From: Imbricaverruca yamaguchii
Lineage: Eukaryota; Arthropoda; Thecostraca; Neoverrucidae
DNA: 64,000 nucleotides
Direction of reading: 5' to 3'
Assembly: GCA_034440575.1 (NCBI GenBank)
Contig: JAOTOL010001648.1
Coordinates: forward strand, 1,869,001 to 1,933,000
Part shown: one piece after another, positions 1 to 10,777 of the stretch
Position numbering within the stretch: the stretch's first letter is position 1
Layout: the number at the start of each line of letters is the position of its first letter
Position numbers and translations under genes: made by a program
The notes under the pieces: generated by a model
Databases searched by the model: none
The model's input: the letters and a program-made list of their open reading frames with translations, nothing else
Told to the model about the DNA's origin: nothing

Positions 1-1365
1 GCGGACTCGCCCGCCTTGAGGGATGTGGAGGAGCGACCGCAAGACGTTAGCTGGTCGCGGCGGCATGAAGTGCTGGGGTCTGCCGGCTCCAATCGTGTTG
101 CAGACCTTAGCAGCATTGAAGTAGACGACGACACCGCGCGGTCGCCGAAGTTCTCTGAGCGGCGTCCGCACAAGTTGAATGTATCCACGGGTGCCAGAAC
201 CGGGGGTGGCACGGACCTCGCCTTCGTCGTCACCGCCCCGTCACCTGGTCTTGCTGAGCCATCTGACCGGGCGACCTCAGTCGTGTCAGCGGCCACTGTC
301 CCGGTCACGGCAACAGAGTCGCCCTGTCCGAGCCCAACCGACTGCGTCAGCACCAGTGCATTGTCCGACCGGACCGGCCCGACGGCGTCCTCAAACAAGC
401 CTGTCGTCATCGCCGCTTCAGCGCCGACGGACAATGGCCGCTCCACGCCCGCCGTCGGCGCTTCTCCGGCGACCCCAAACATGCCGGTGGAGGTGTCGAC
501 GGACCCGGCCACCCCGTCGGCCGGCACGCGCTCGTCGGCCAGCGGTGCGGCCAGACCACGCGCCCAGCTGCGTCGCACCGTGTCGCAGACGAGCCGCTCG
601 CCCGACCGACTGTCGACGGGCACGCCGTGGCGGTCGCGCTCGCGCAGTCCGGTCAAGTGTCGCATCGCCACGCTGCGCCTGAAGCCGCGCCGGGTGTCGC
701 AGAGCCCCGACCCGCTGGGCCGCGTGGCCGCCGCCTCGCGCTCGGCGTCGGACGTGCGCGACGCCGTCGACGCGTCGACGGTCGAGAGCTGGCGCCTGCC
801 GCTGCCGACGCGTGTCGCGCCGCGGCCGGGCGAGACGTGGCAGCCGCAGCCGTGGGTCGGCGGATCGCCGGAGCCGGAGCCGGAGCCGGCGTCGGCGCCG
901 ACGAGGCCGCCGCGGCGGCGCAAGTCCCGGCGCGACGACGACCTGCCGCCGGGGAAGCACCGCGTCGACGAGAACCGCAACCGGATCGGGCCGACCAGCA
1001 GCAGCGCGTCGGGCGACAGCCACTCCGAGTCGACGTCGCCGACCGACGACACGCCAGATCCAGCCGACGACACGCCAGATCCACCCATTCGACGACACAC
1101 CAGACCCGGCCGCCGAAGTGACGGCCGACGCTGCTGCCGAGGCCCGGCTGGAGACTGGGTGGACGTCTGCGGAGGTCAGCGGAGGTCAGAGCGGCGCCGA
1201 CACGCGTTCAGAGGCGGCCGCCGGCGAGAGCGGCCCGGTGGACCTCAGCGGGTTCCTGTGCCGCTCGGCTCTCGACACTGACGAGCCGGGCTCCCTGTCC
1301 GGCTTCAGCTCGCTGGCCTCGCTCGACCTGGAGCTGGAGCTGGAGCCGGACGCCCAGCTGGAGAG
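1..1365 (+). CDS. TACC: TACC gene, large N-terminal exon (5' end outside window)
   Basis: This is a disordered, acidic, Ser/Pro/Thr-rich coding exon upstream of the TACC coiled coil. TACC proteins bind microtubule plus-end and spindle partners such as XMAP215/ch-TOG; that is family knowledge. The frame is open from base 1, so the exon or an upstream exon enters from the left. It includes an RS/SP stretch near 630-650, a GluPro run near 868-890, a basic patch near 903-935 and an Asp-Thr-Pro-Asp-Pro tandem near 1045-1120. The frame in use up to about 1080 differs from the one used from about 1100 to the donor. The last part carries the acidic segment DLSGFLCRSALDTDEPG and an alternating Leu-Glu run. 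The donor is GAGAG|GTGAGC at 1365/1366, phase 2, matching the acceptor at 10280. Assignment to TACC rests on orientation, phase and acidic composition, not on a conserved domain in this exon. Confidence 0.6.
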
Positions 1366-2639
1366 GTGAGCCACGCTCGGAGGACGAAGGCGCGGCAGTC
1401 TCAGGAGCAGGAAATTATGGGCTTGCTTCGAGCGTAAGGTGCTCAGTCCCTTCTGGTATGCGGCTTTGGTGCAAGGCCGGTGCGCCTGCAATCTGACCAT
1501 CTGCATGCGTTCTGAAATAATCCGATGCTGTGGCGGCCGCCCCGCCGCGGCTCGCGGTTCAATGGGAGCTAATCTGGGCTGATGCGTGCCGGTCGGGGCT
1601 GGCGGTGCGGGGCGGCCGGACCCCGCCGCGCGGTCGGGGCGCTGGAGGCCGCCGAGATGGTCCGGGTGGCACCGTGTCGCCGCCGAGACGTGCCACTGTT
1701 GGGCAACATCAGATCGGCGTGTTGTGGTGCGGTGCGCGTCACGACTCGGGCCGACCTTGACGCGCCGTGGCGCCAGCTGGGCCGTCGCCCGCGCCCGCTC
1801 GCCCGCGCGCGCTACACTTCTGCGTGCGGGCGGCGGCCGTCCGATTTGCATGGGCGTGACGCGCCGCGGGTGGCGGCGGACGTGGCGCGCGACGGGCGCG
1901 GTCGTCCCGGTGCCGGCTCGCCGGTCCGCCGACGCGTCACGATGCGGCGCTGCCCAACAATGGGAGCGGGGCCGCCGCCCGCAATCCTGCCGCTCCCGCC
2001 ACTGCTCCGCTCCGTCAGCCCACCTCGCTGGGGCGGCGGCGCGGCCGCGTGCCGCGCGCCGCGTGGGAGACGTCATCGCCGCTTGTCGGAACGGAAGGTC
2101 GGTCGTGTCGACCTCGCTGTCTGGAATGCCGACGCTGGACGGCCGGCCAAACATGGTGCCGCCCGATCGAGCGGCGGGCGTCGTGTGGGCACGTCACCGC
2201 GCCATTAGCTGCGGCAGTCAAAGAGCGCCGGCCCGCCGCTGCGGACGTGACCACCGCCGGTTGCCCCCCCCCCCCTACCCCTGGTTGCCATGGTTGCCAT
2301 ACTCGCGTCGCCGTCTGGGCGGCTGCCGATTCGGGCTGAGCCTCGTCTGTGTCGGCTGTGGCAGAGCTGTCGCCGATGGGCGTCGCCCGGCGGAGCGGGT
2401 CTCGCGCGGCCACCGGCTGTGTCGGCGTCGATGTCGACAGCGGACGGGTCGTCGCTGCACGGTCGTGTATCGACAGGTGTGCGGCCGGTGCCGGCGCGAC
2501 ACCTGTTGGTGTCAAATGAGCGAGGGGAGGGGTTCTGACGCCGGAGTGATGGTGAGTGGCTGCGACTGGCGGCCACGTGCCGCCGGTGACGTTGACGGGC
2601 GGTGACTGCGATCGGCGGCGACTGCGACCGACGTACCGA

Positions 2640-2985
2640 CGTGTGGTCCGGTGATAACTGACTGGAGGTTCGCAGAGGGCGTGCCGCTGCCGTCGCGGCT
2701 GTTTGGTGGGATGGGTGGTGACGTACCCTGCAGACCGGTGATGACTGGGTGGGTATCTGGGGAGAGGGCGTGACGCTGTCATTGCGGCCGTTTGGAGGAA
2801 TTGGTGGTGACGTGCGCTCCAGTCCGGTGATGACTGACTGGAGATCTGGGGAGGGGCGTGACGCTGCCAGCGTGGCTGTTTGGTGGGATGGGTGGTAACG
2901 TGTTCACTGCAGTCCGGTGATGACTGACTGGATGTCTGGGGAAGGGGCGTGACGCTGCCGTTGCGGCCGGTCGCCGGTCTGGGGT
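2640..2985. repeat. Degenerate tandem repeat, about 80-bp unit, 4 copies
   Basis: A unit containing 'GGTGATGACTGACTGGA', then 'TCTGGGGAGGGGCGTGACG' and a 'GTTTGGTGGGATGGGTGGT' segment recurs about four times with substitutions and small indels. It lies inside the TACC intron. Confidence 0.7.
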
Positions 2986-5083
2986 CCGGCAACAGGTGGT
3001 GGCGTGCCGTCCGATACTATCTGCTGATGCGGCCGATGTCGTGTCGCCGCGGCGGGGCGGGGCGGCCGACGGATGCGCGGCTGTTTATGAGACGGCTGCA
3101 GCCACTCAGATGACCTCGTTTGTCTTGTCGGGCTGTGTTGCCTCTCACGGACGGCGCCGACGTGCGGACAAATGGTGCGGCGGCGTGCTGCGCTCGTGTG
3201 TGTGGTCATCGGCCTTCATTGCTCGGGCGCAACGGGCCTACGGCGTTCTGCGGCACGCTCCGTCCATTCCAGGCCTTCATTCCTCGGGCGTCTCCCGTCC
3301 GTTTCGTGTGTCGCTTCGTAATTGTTTTAGCTTCTCGGAGTCACTGCATCCCTCGACATATCCTGGCGCCTGCTTTTCGTGGGCATTCTCGTGGTGTCCC
3401 CCGAGTCTCCCCGGCGTTTCCCCGGCACACCCAGCGACTCGCTGGCACCCCGGTCTTCCCACCACACCCATTCGTCCATCGACACGCCGGTACCCCATTC
3501 TCCCAGCATCTCGCCTGCACCCCGGTCTCCACGTGCAGCAGTGGGTGTTCAGTGTGCCGTCTCGTCGTCGTGGTTCGGCCTGTGGTCGCCGGGCGGCGCC
3601 ACGGTCGCCGTGACGGCCGCCGCCGTGCTGTGGGCGTCGCTCTCACACGCCGGCGGCCAGGATGCACGGCCTGCAGCTGGTGCAGAGTCTGCTGTCACGC
3701 GCGCGAGCCCGGGGCGGCGGCCGGCCGGCCGGCGGGGTCACGGTGGCCGGCGGCGGGTCGGCCGACAGTGAACGGACCAGTGGTGACCGACGGCCGAACG
3801 GTGGCGGACCGGCAGTCGGTGCCGGGCCTGTCGACGGCGACGATGACGGGCACGACGCCGCCGACAGCTCTTCCGGCGGCGGCCGGAACGACAGCAGGTG
3901 ATGCTTCCGGAGGAGGGGCGGGAGAGGGTGTTCCTGATGTAACGACGGTGCGTAGTCGCGTTGAGCGGCGGCCGGCCCGCCGGCGTCGGTGCAGGTGTCT
4001 GCGGCACCGTGTTGACACAGGTGTGTCGTGACGCATCGCGCGGCTGCCGGCTCCGACCGGACGGAAGCCGGCACGGTGGCTGGCGGACACGTGTTGCGCC
4101 GTCGACGCGGCGGCACACGACGACGTCGCGCCGGTGAAAGGCCGGCCGGTGGCACGCGACCGCCGCCGGCGCCTGCGCCGAGAAACAGGGAGAGAGCCGC
4201 GGCGTCCACCGCGTCTGGCGACCGGCTCCGGCCGTACCGCCGGCGGCGGCGGCGGCGGTGACGTGGCGCGCCGTCACAACGCGGCCGAGCGAGAGAGATC
4301 TGGCCGGAAGCCGACCGGTGCGCCGATCGGCCCGTCCGTGGCCGGTGTATGAGCGTCGCTTTCTCGCCGGCTGCAGTCTGGCCGACCCGCCTCCCGGCGC
4401 GCCGCGCCGCACCGCCCTGTGCCGTCACCGTGCGGCGGCCGCCGTGACGTCACGCTGCACTGGGCGGTTCGTGACGCCGGTGGCGGGCCGGAGGTGGGGT
4501 CGCCGTGGGAGCGGCGGTCAGACCGGTGCCGGCTGCCGATGGCCGTGGAGGCGGCGGCGGCGGCGTGCCTCGTTCCTGTCGACGCCCGGTGCTGGTCGGT
4601 CTCGCCGTCGGTCTATCCGTGGCGGTCGCCGTGTGCGCGTGTCGGCAGCGACGTGGCCCTGTGCGTAGTCGGTCGGCGTCGGGCCTGGCGGGCGGAGAGC
4701 GCCACTCCGGCGGTCCGGCGCGCGCCGCCCGCCGCCGGTGGCGCCACGCGCCGGAAACGCTGTCCGGCTGATGACCGCCGCTGGGCTTAAGCGCCGGCGC
4801 GCACGCGTCGCCGCCGTGACGTGAGCGTGACGTCACGGCGCATCGATCCGGCCGCGCCGTCGTGTCGTCTGCGGCCGGTCGAGTTGGTGGGTGTGTGACT
4901 GCGCCGGGCCGGCCGGGTCGGGTCAGGTCATCAGCGGCGGCCGATGCCTTCCGGCGACAACCGTTACTGCTGGTCAGTGGTGAGAGGCGGAGTCGGCTGT
5001 TGTGCTCGCTCCGGTGCGGTGTTCGTCTGTCGGCGGTGGGCTGCGTGTGTTGCGTGACGCTCGGCGGTGTGGTGACGTCTGTG

Positions 5084-5194
5084 GTGAGCGGTTACTCTGG
5101 TGCCACCCACGGCTTCCCACTCAGTCGCACCGCAAATAGTGAGCGGTTACTCCGGTACCACCCACGGCTTACCACTCAGTGGTACCGCAAATGG
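5084..5194. repeat. 55-bp tandem duplication
   Basis: Two adjacent copies begin GTGAGCGGTTACTC at 5084 and 5139. They differ by a few substitutions. Confidence 0.85.
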
Positions 5195-5979
5195 TGGAGT
5201 GGATCGGAGTGGATATTCGTTCGCTATACAGTCGGTCTTCGATCGTCGCTTGACCTCCTTAGAACAGCTGCCGCGTTGCATGCGCCGCCTTGCTTGTAGG
5301 CAGCTGTGCCGTGGCAGGCGATGCGAGCCATTATCCTATTCAGCTGTCGCCGCCGGCAGCCGTGGGCGTGAACGTGGACGTGTCGCTCAGTGCCGAACAG
5401 CTGCGTTTCGTTCGGTGCGGGCAGCTGGGTCTGGTTGGTGCATCTCACCACCACGCCCCTTTTTGTCATACATATGCGAAATCAAAATAGATGAGGTGGA
5501 ATGTTTTGATTTTATCTGTTTATTGAACAGGTAAGTTTTACTCAATCAGCCAAGTACTTATTTCAGAGAGCAACGAATGCTTATGGTACGAAGGAGTAAG
5601 GCACGTTAAACGTCAAGTCACCAAGCGTTTAGTGATTATTTTTCAGTGCAAGGCTTATATACTTTTCTACCAAGTTTTTGGAAACAATGTGCATAAAATA
5701 TGTACCAAATTTCACTCCTATTCCAAAACCTTGTCTAAACTCGGAAGGGAAGTTCAGACCTTACCTCCCCCGCCGGGGCGAACACAGGTGTGCTGAGCGC
5801 GATGCCGATGGCTCTGCCCACGCTGTGTTGATCAGCAGAAATGCCAGGCTGTAGACCGCCCCCGAGAGCCCACGCTCTGCTCACGGCCCACGGCGCGGTG
5901 AGAGGGCCGGTGGCCGTGACGTGACGTGGCCATGACGTGGCAGGGGCCAACCTGGACGGCTGTCGACTGACCAGCCTGC

Positions 5980-6312
5980 TCATGGTGTGTACCGCACGGG
6001 GTGGAGACAGCTGTGGTCATCCCGTTAATGGTGTGTACCGCACTGGGTGGAGACAGCTATGGTCATCCCGTTGACGGTGTGTACCGCACTGGGTGGAGAC
6101 AGCTATGGTCATCCCGTTGACGGTGTGTACCGCACGGGGTGGAAACGGCTGTGGTCTGGCTGTCCACGGTTTGTACCGCACGGGGTGGAGACGGCTGTGG
6201 CAAGTCTGTCCACGGGGTGGAGACAGCTGTGGTTTGGCTGTCCACGGGGTGGAGACAGCTGTGGTCGGCCTGTCCACGGTCTGTACCCCACAGGGTGGAG
6301 ACGGCTGTGACG
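5980..6312. repeat. Minisatellite, about 46-bp unit with shortened copies
   Basis: The unit carries 'GTACCGCACGGGGTGGAGAC' followed by 'AGCTGTGGTCATCCCGTT'. There are about seven to eight copies, and several in the second half are internally deleted. Confidence 0.85.
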
Positions 6313-6739
6313 GGGTCGGTGGAGTTACAAGCCTGGCGATGGAGTTATCTGCTCGATTATCTCTCAGCCTTTCGTCGGCTAAGATCGGGTCGATTCTCTC
6401 TCCATCGATACGCCCATTATGGTGGAGGCGCGGTGGTCGTAGGTTGGTCTGGGCTGAACTGAACTGCGCGGCGGTGCACCGATCGTATCAGGATGTTTGT
6501 GTGCTCGTGGTGTGGGCGTGGGATGTCGTGCGCCGACGCTGCCCGTACCGGTGATCCCAGGTCACGTGAGCCGCTCTTCCGCCAAGGGGCGGCGGCGTCG
6601 AGGGAGTTCGGCGAACCTGCTCTTTTCATCAGTGGCGCCCAGAGAGCCAGTGAGCCCCTCGCCCTCCCTTGTGCGAGTGGTGCGAAGGGACCCAACTGAA
6701 CCCCGCTCCGTCCTGGCTGTGTGCCAGCTGTCAAGGCCA

Positions 6740-7201
6740 TGAACCGGAAGCCCGGCCGTAAACGTTGGCGTCGGTGCCGACGCGTCCAGTCGCCGCCGTC
6801 GCCGCCGTCGGCTGGCGTTGCCGCCCTGACCCGCGGCTCGGCTCTCGGCCGCTCGATGGCCGCCCGGCCGGCCAGCAGGCCAGGTCGCGTCGCCGCCGAG
6901 ACACAGCCAGCTGCCGGTCGGCCGGAGCGGACCCGACGACGGGCTGGGCGGCGCGCGGACGGTGCGTGCGCGCGACACTAGCGTACGTGGACCGCGCCAT
7001 CGATCGGCTGTTTGCGACGCCGCTCGGCCGTGCCGCGCCGCGTCGAACAGTGCGTGCGACTGTGGCGCGGCCGCACCGGCGTCCGCTACAGACGGCGGCC
7101 GACAGTCGTGGTGCGGTCGGCGCTGCGTCGGCGACGACGACGACAGTGAGCGGCGCCCCCCGCCGCCGGGCCTCTGCCGTCGGCGGCCGCTGCCGGCCGG
7201 C
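6740..7201 (+). promoter_or_regulatory. CpG-rich candidate internal promoter and 5' UTR of TACC
   Basis: This GC- and CpG-dense segment lies immediately upstream of a short ATG exon with a good donor. No TATA box is visible, as is common for CpG-type promoters. The promoter role is inferred only from composition and position before the candidate first exon. Confidence 0.4.
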
Positions 7202-7254
7202 ATGACGCTGAGCTCGCTGTGCGCCGACGACGAGTTCGTCTACGTCCAATGGCG
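7202..7254 (+). CDS. TACC: TACC alternative first coding exon (candidate)
   Basis: ATG at 7202 opens 17 codons beginning MTLSSLCADDEFVYVQW, plus two bases. It ends at the donor GGCG|GTGAGG (7254/7255). The junction is phase 2, the same phase as the large exon ending at 1365. Joined to the acceptor at 10280 it restores an Arg codon and stays open into TQQDAPAVL. The exon sits at the downstream edge of a CpG-rich block, as a first exon would. It would make a short TACC isoform lacking the long disordered N-terminus. TACC genes with several promoters are known in vertebrates. No transcript evidence is available here, and a phase match alone happens by chance one time in three. Confidence 0.5.
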
Positions 7255-7410
7255 GTGAGGGCAGCGTCGGTGTGGTGTGGTCGGTGCGCTGCCGAACCTG
7301 TCGGATGGTGGTGGACGGGGAACTGGTGTGGTAAGCAGCCTGGGTCTGGCGATCAGGCGATGCGGCCGATGCGGTGTGGCAGGTGGTCGGCGGGCTGGCG
7401 AGTGTTGTAT

Positions 7411-7882
7411 GAGCGGGCTGGCGGTACGGTGAGGGTTATGTGAGCGGGCTGGCGGTACGGTGAGGGTTATGTGAGCGGGCTGGCGGTACGGTGAGGGTTA
7501 TGTGAGCGGGCTGGCGGTACGGCGAGGGTTATGTGAGCGGGCTGGCGGTGCGGTGAGGGTTATGTGAGCGGGCTGGCGGTACGGTGAGGGTTATGTGAGC
7601 GGGCTGGCGGTACGGTGAGGGTTATGTGAGCGGGCTGGCGGTGCGGTGAGGGTTATGTGAGCGGGCTGGCGGTGCGGTGAGGGTTATGTGAGCGGGCTGG
7701 CGGTGCGGTGAGGGTTATGTGAGCGGGCTGGCGGTACGGTGAGGGTTATGTGAGCGGGCTGGCGGTGCGGTGAGGGTTATGTGAGCGGGCTGGCGGTACG
7801 GTGAGGGTTATGTGAGCGGGCTGGCGGTGCGGTGAGGGTTATGTGAGCGGGCTGGCGGTGCGGTGAGGGTTATGTGAGCGGG
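7411..7882. repeat. 31-bp minisatellite, about 15 copies
   Basis: The unit is GTGAGCGGGCTGGCGGTACG followed by GTGAGGGTTAT. Copies are nearly identical, with mainly an A/G variant (GTACGG or GTGCGG). It begins about 155 bp after the donor of the 7202-7254 exon. Confidence 0.95.
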
Positions 7883-7963
7883 CTGCCGCCGTGGTGGGCC
7901 GCCACTGCCGCTATAGTAGGCCGCCGTTGTCGCTGTAGTGAGTCGCCGGCTGGTGTACCGTGT

Positions 7964-8252
7964 GAGCTGCAGACGGCTGGCTGGCGGAGCGGTGGTGACG
8001 CCGGCTGGTGAGGAGCTGCAGACGGCTGGCTGGCGGAGCGGTGGTGACGCCGGCTGGTGAGGAGCTGCGGACGGCTGGCTGGCGGAGCGGTGGTGACGCC
8101 GGCTGGTGAGGAGCTGCAGACGGCTGGCTGGCGGAGCGGTGGTGACGCCGGCTGGTGAGGAGCTGCAGACGGCTGGCTGGCGGAGCGGTGGTGACGCCGG
8201 CTGGTGAGGAGCTGCAGACGGCTGGCTGGCGGAGCGGTGGTGACGCCGGCTG
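7964..8252. repeat. 49-bp minisatellite, about 6 copies
   Basis: The unit starts GAGCTGCAGACGGCTGGCTG and ends GACGCCGGCTGGTGAG. Copies are almost identical, so the array looks recently expanded. Confidence 0.95.
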
Positions 8253-8417
8253 GTGTCGGCTGTGTACTGGATGTCGGCCCGGTCGGTGCCGGCGGCAGGC
8301 CGGACGCCGCGCCGGCCGCGGCTCGGTACATGCCGAGTCGGCCGGGGATTTGGTGCCATCGATTTTCGCGCTACACCGCCGGTCGATCGGTGGCCGCCGA
8401 CTGAGTGGGCCGGACTA

Positions 8418-9103
8418 CTGCAGCTGTCTGGGCAGACCGACTCTGAGGTGGGACCGGCCCACTGCAGCTGGCTGGCCAGACCGGCTCTGAGGTGGGACCG
8501 GTCTACTGTAGCTGTCTGGGCAGACCGGCTCTGAGGTGGGACCGGTCTACTGTAGCTGTCTGGGCAGACCGGCTCTGAGGTGGGACCGGTCTACTGTAGC
8601 TGTCTGGGCAGACCGGCTCTGAGGTGGGACCGGTCTACTGTAGCTGTCTGGGCAGACCGGCTCTGAGGTGGGACCGGTCTACTGTAGCTGTCCGGGTAGA
8701 CCGGCTCTGAGGTGGGACCGGCCCACTGTAGCTGTCTGGGCAGACCGGCTCTGAGGTGGGACCGGTCTACTGTAGCTGTCTGGGCAGACCGGCTCTGAGG
8801 TGGGACCGGTCTACTGTGCTGTCTGGGCAGACCGGCTCTGGGGTGGGACCGGTCTACTGTAGCTGTCTGGGCAGACCGGCTCTGAGGTGGGACCGGTCTA
8901 CTGTAGCTGTCTGGGCAGACCGGCTCTGAGGTGGGACCGGTCTACTGCAGCTGTCTGGGCAGACCGGCTCTGAGGTGGGACCGGCCCACTGTAGCTGTCT
9001 GGGCAGACCGGCTCTGAGGTGGGACCGGCCCACTGTAGCTGTCTGGGCAGACCGACTCTGAAATGGGGCCGGTCTACTTACTGCAGCTGGCTGGCCTGGC
9101 CGG
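8418..9103. repeat. 44-bp minisatellite, about 16 copies
   Basis: The unit is CTGTCTGGGCAGACCGGCTC followed by TGAGGTGGGACCGGTCTACT and GTAG. Variants include GGCCCACTG for GGTCTACTG and one small deletion near 8818. Confidence 0.95.
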
Positions 9104-9576
9104 CTCTGAGTTGGGACCGGGCCACCACGGCTTCCTGTGATTTGGCAGGGTTCGGTCTTCGCTTCTAAATTGTCTGTCCAGTCGACTGCCGGATCTCGTC
9201 CTCGGATGAGGACCAGACGAGCCGGACGTCCTCTCGGCCCGTGAGGTGCCCCCCGCTGACGGCGGCTGGCCGACCCCTCCCCCCCGTTCTGCCCGGCTCA
9301 CTGGCAGGACGGCCGTCGCTGCGGACGCGTTGGCCGTTCTGCATGCAGGCATGCAGCTCTGAGAGTGTACTCTATGTTGCTGCCGTGCCTCCCTTTCCGG
9401 AGAAGCTGACCGGCAGATTGTGGGGCCTGATTTTCCCCGACTGGCTGTGGGCGCACGCTGTGATTGGTTGGTGGGCGGACAATAACTGTCGCCGACAAAA
9501 TAACAAAAACGGACCATAACTATTGCGACAGACGGCCGCTGATTGTTTGTTGGACCAGAATCAGACGACCAGTAGT

Positions 9577-9614
9577 TGGGGCTTTAGGCCGCATCAACCA
9601 TGTTGATCATATAG
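9577..9614 (-). mobile_element. 38-bp retroposed LINE/SINE tail with 15-bp TSD
   Basis: The insert reads (minus strand) as the distal half of the shared hairpin tail: GTTGATGCGGCCTAAAGCCC. It is flanked by CAGACGACCAGTAGT (9562-9576) and CAGACGATCAGTAGT (9615-9629), a 15-bp duplication with one mismatch. This is the shortest member of the series. Confidence 0.75.
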
Positions 9615-10117
9615 CAGACGATCAGTAGTGCTTTATTTGCTGTAAACAAGGACTTAACAGCTGTGTTTGCTAAAAGATTGGCCAAATCATGTGCACCTGT
9701 TTGCATATTATCACCCCGGACGTCAGGATATGCTCCTGGTCGGTCGGCACATACCAGGCTACAACGCGTGCGCCCTGCTTCTCCCCATGTTTTGTTGGGA
9801 TGTGTTGAATCACCGCTAACCACGTCTCTGCTGATCTCGTGTCTCCCGTCTGTTAACAGCGCCGCAGATTTCTGCGATCTGACCGCATATGATATGACCT
9901 CTCTGCCTAGGCAGCAGGCACCAGAGGTATAACCTCGCCCATTTCCCATGCCTCGATGTGCCACACCAGAGTGTGACCTGACCTGACCTAAGCGTAACCG
10001 CGGCGTGTCGGTTGCTCGTACCAGGGTGTTGTCTGGCCCAATTTGGCCGGATTTGACGTCGGTGTGTCGACAGCTCGCAGTAAGGTGTTGGTTGATCTGG
10101 TTTGACCTGACCTGACC

Positions 10118-10175
10118 CTGGGCGCTACATGACCAATGAAGTCGATGCGCTCTAAAGCCCAAATAACTACCTAAC
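10118..10175 (+). mobile_element. Retroposed hairpin-tail fragment
   Basis: It carries GGGCGCTACATGACC, a short spacer, GTCGATGCGCTCTAAAGCCC and AAATAACTACCTAACC, which is the shared tail. A possible short duplication (ACCTGA) is hard to judge because the flanks are themselves ACCTG repeats. Confidence 0.65.
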
Positions 10176-10279
10176 CTGAGCGGACGTTGGTGCGTCGACA
10201 GCGCAGCATTATGTTGTTTAATCTGGTTTGATCTGACTTGACCTGACCTGACCTGACTTGAGCGGACGTTGGTCGACAG

Positions 10280-10505
10280 CACGCAGCAGGACGCGCCGGC
10301 TGTGCTGCGCCAGCAGTCGACGGCGCGGCAGGACCTGATCGCCTTCTCGCCGAGCCAGATCGGCGGCAAGGCGGCGCCGGCGGCTGGCGAGGTCGAGCTG
10401 GCTCCGGCGTCGGCGGCGCCCCAGCCGGCCCCGGTGCCCCAGTCGGCGCCCGGGTCGACGCTGGCCGCCAACAGCCGGACCACCGCCGCCCCGTTTGAGG
10501 ACGAG
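10280..10505 (+). CDS. TACC: TACC exon 2
   Basis: The acceptor is GTCGACAG|C at 10279/10280. The first base completes the codon of a phase-2 donor, then 75 codons run to the donor GACGAG|GTGAGT (10505/10506), phase 0. The peptide begins TQQDAPAVLRQQSTARQDL, continues into IAFSPSQIGG, and ends in an Ala/Pro-rich linker closing ...TTAAPFEDE. It is the disordered segment just before the TACC coiled coil. The acceptor has no strong pyrimidine tract; instead CTGAC repeats precede it and could supply branch points. The consensus donor and correct phase on both sides support the exon. The donor has been copied into a downstream tandem array, described under findings. Confidence 0.7.
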
Positions 10506-10764
10506 GTGAGTGGTGTGTGGGCGCCGTGCAGGTGTGAGTGGTAGGCGCCGTGCAGGTGTGAGTGGTAGGCGGGCGCCGTGCAGGTGTGTGGTAGTGGTGG
10601 GCGCCGTGCAGGTGTGAGTGGTAGGCGGTCGCCGTGCAGGTGTGAGGACGAGGTGAGTGGTGGGTGGGCGCCGTTCAGGTCTGAGGACGGGGTGGGTGGT
10701 GGGTGGGCGCCGTGCCGTACAGATGAGGGGACGAGGGAGTGGTGGGCGAGCGCCGTACATGTGT
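10506..10764. repeat. Degenerate minisatellite seeded from the exon 2 splice donor
   Basis: Variable units contain GGTGAGTGG, GGGCGCCGTGCAGGTGTGAG and related pieces. One copy (10643-10662) repeats exactly the 20 bases TGAGGACGAGGTGAGTGGTG that span the true junction at 10496-10515. More copies continue after the LINE, at about 11448-11515, so the LINE interrupted the array. Confidence 0.85.
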
Positions 10765-10777
10765 GAGGACGAAGTGA

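Larger units (their letters stand above)
1366..6739. other. TACC intron, very GC-rich, no supported exon
   Basis: This CpG-dense DNA has many stop-free frames on both strands but no splice-bounded coding segment that I can defend. It contains an octamer ATTTGCAT at 1844-1851 and full CRE palindromes TGACGTCA near 4444 and 4831. It also holds the degenerate tandem repeats listed separately. Alternative TACC 5' exons could be hidden here. Confidence 0.5.

Noticed and set aside
418..2154. Arg/Ala-rich minus-strand frames
   Set aside because: These are antisense shadows of the GC-rich TACC exon and intron, with arginine-rich low-complexity translation and no domain.
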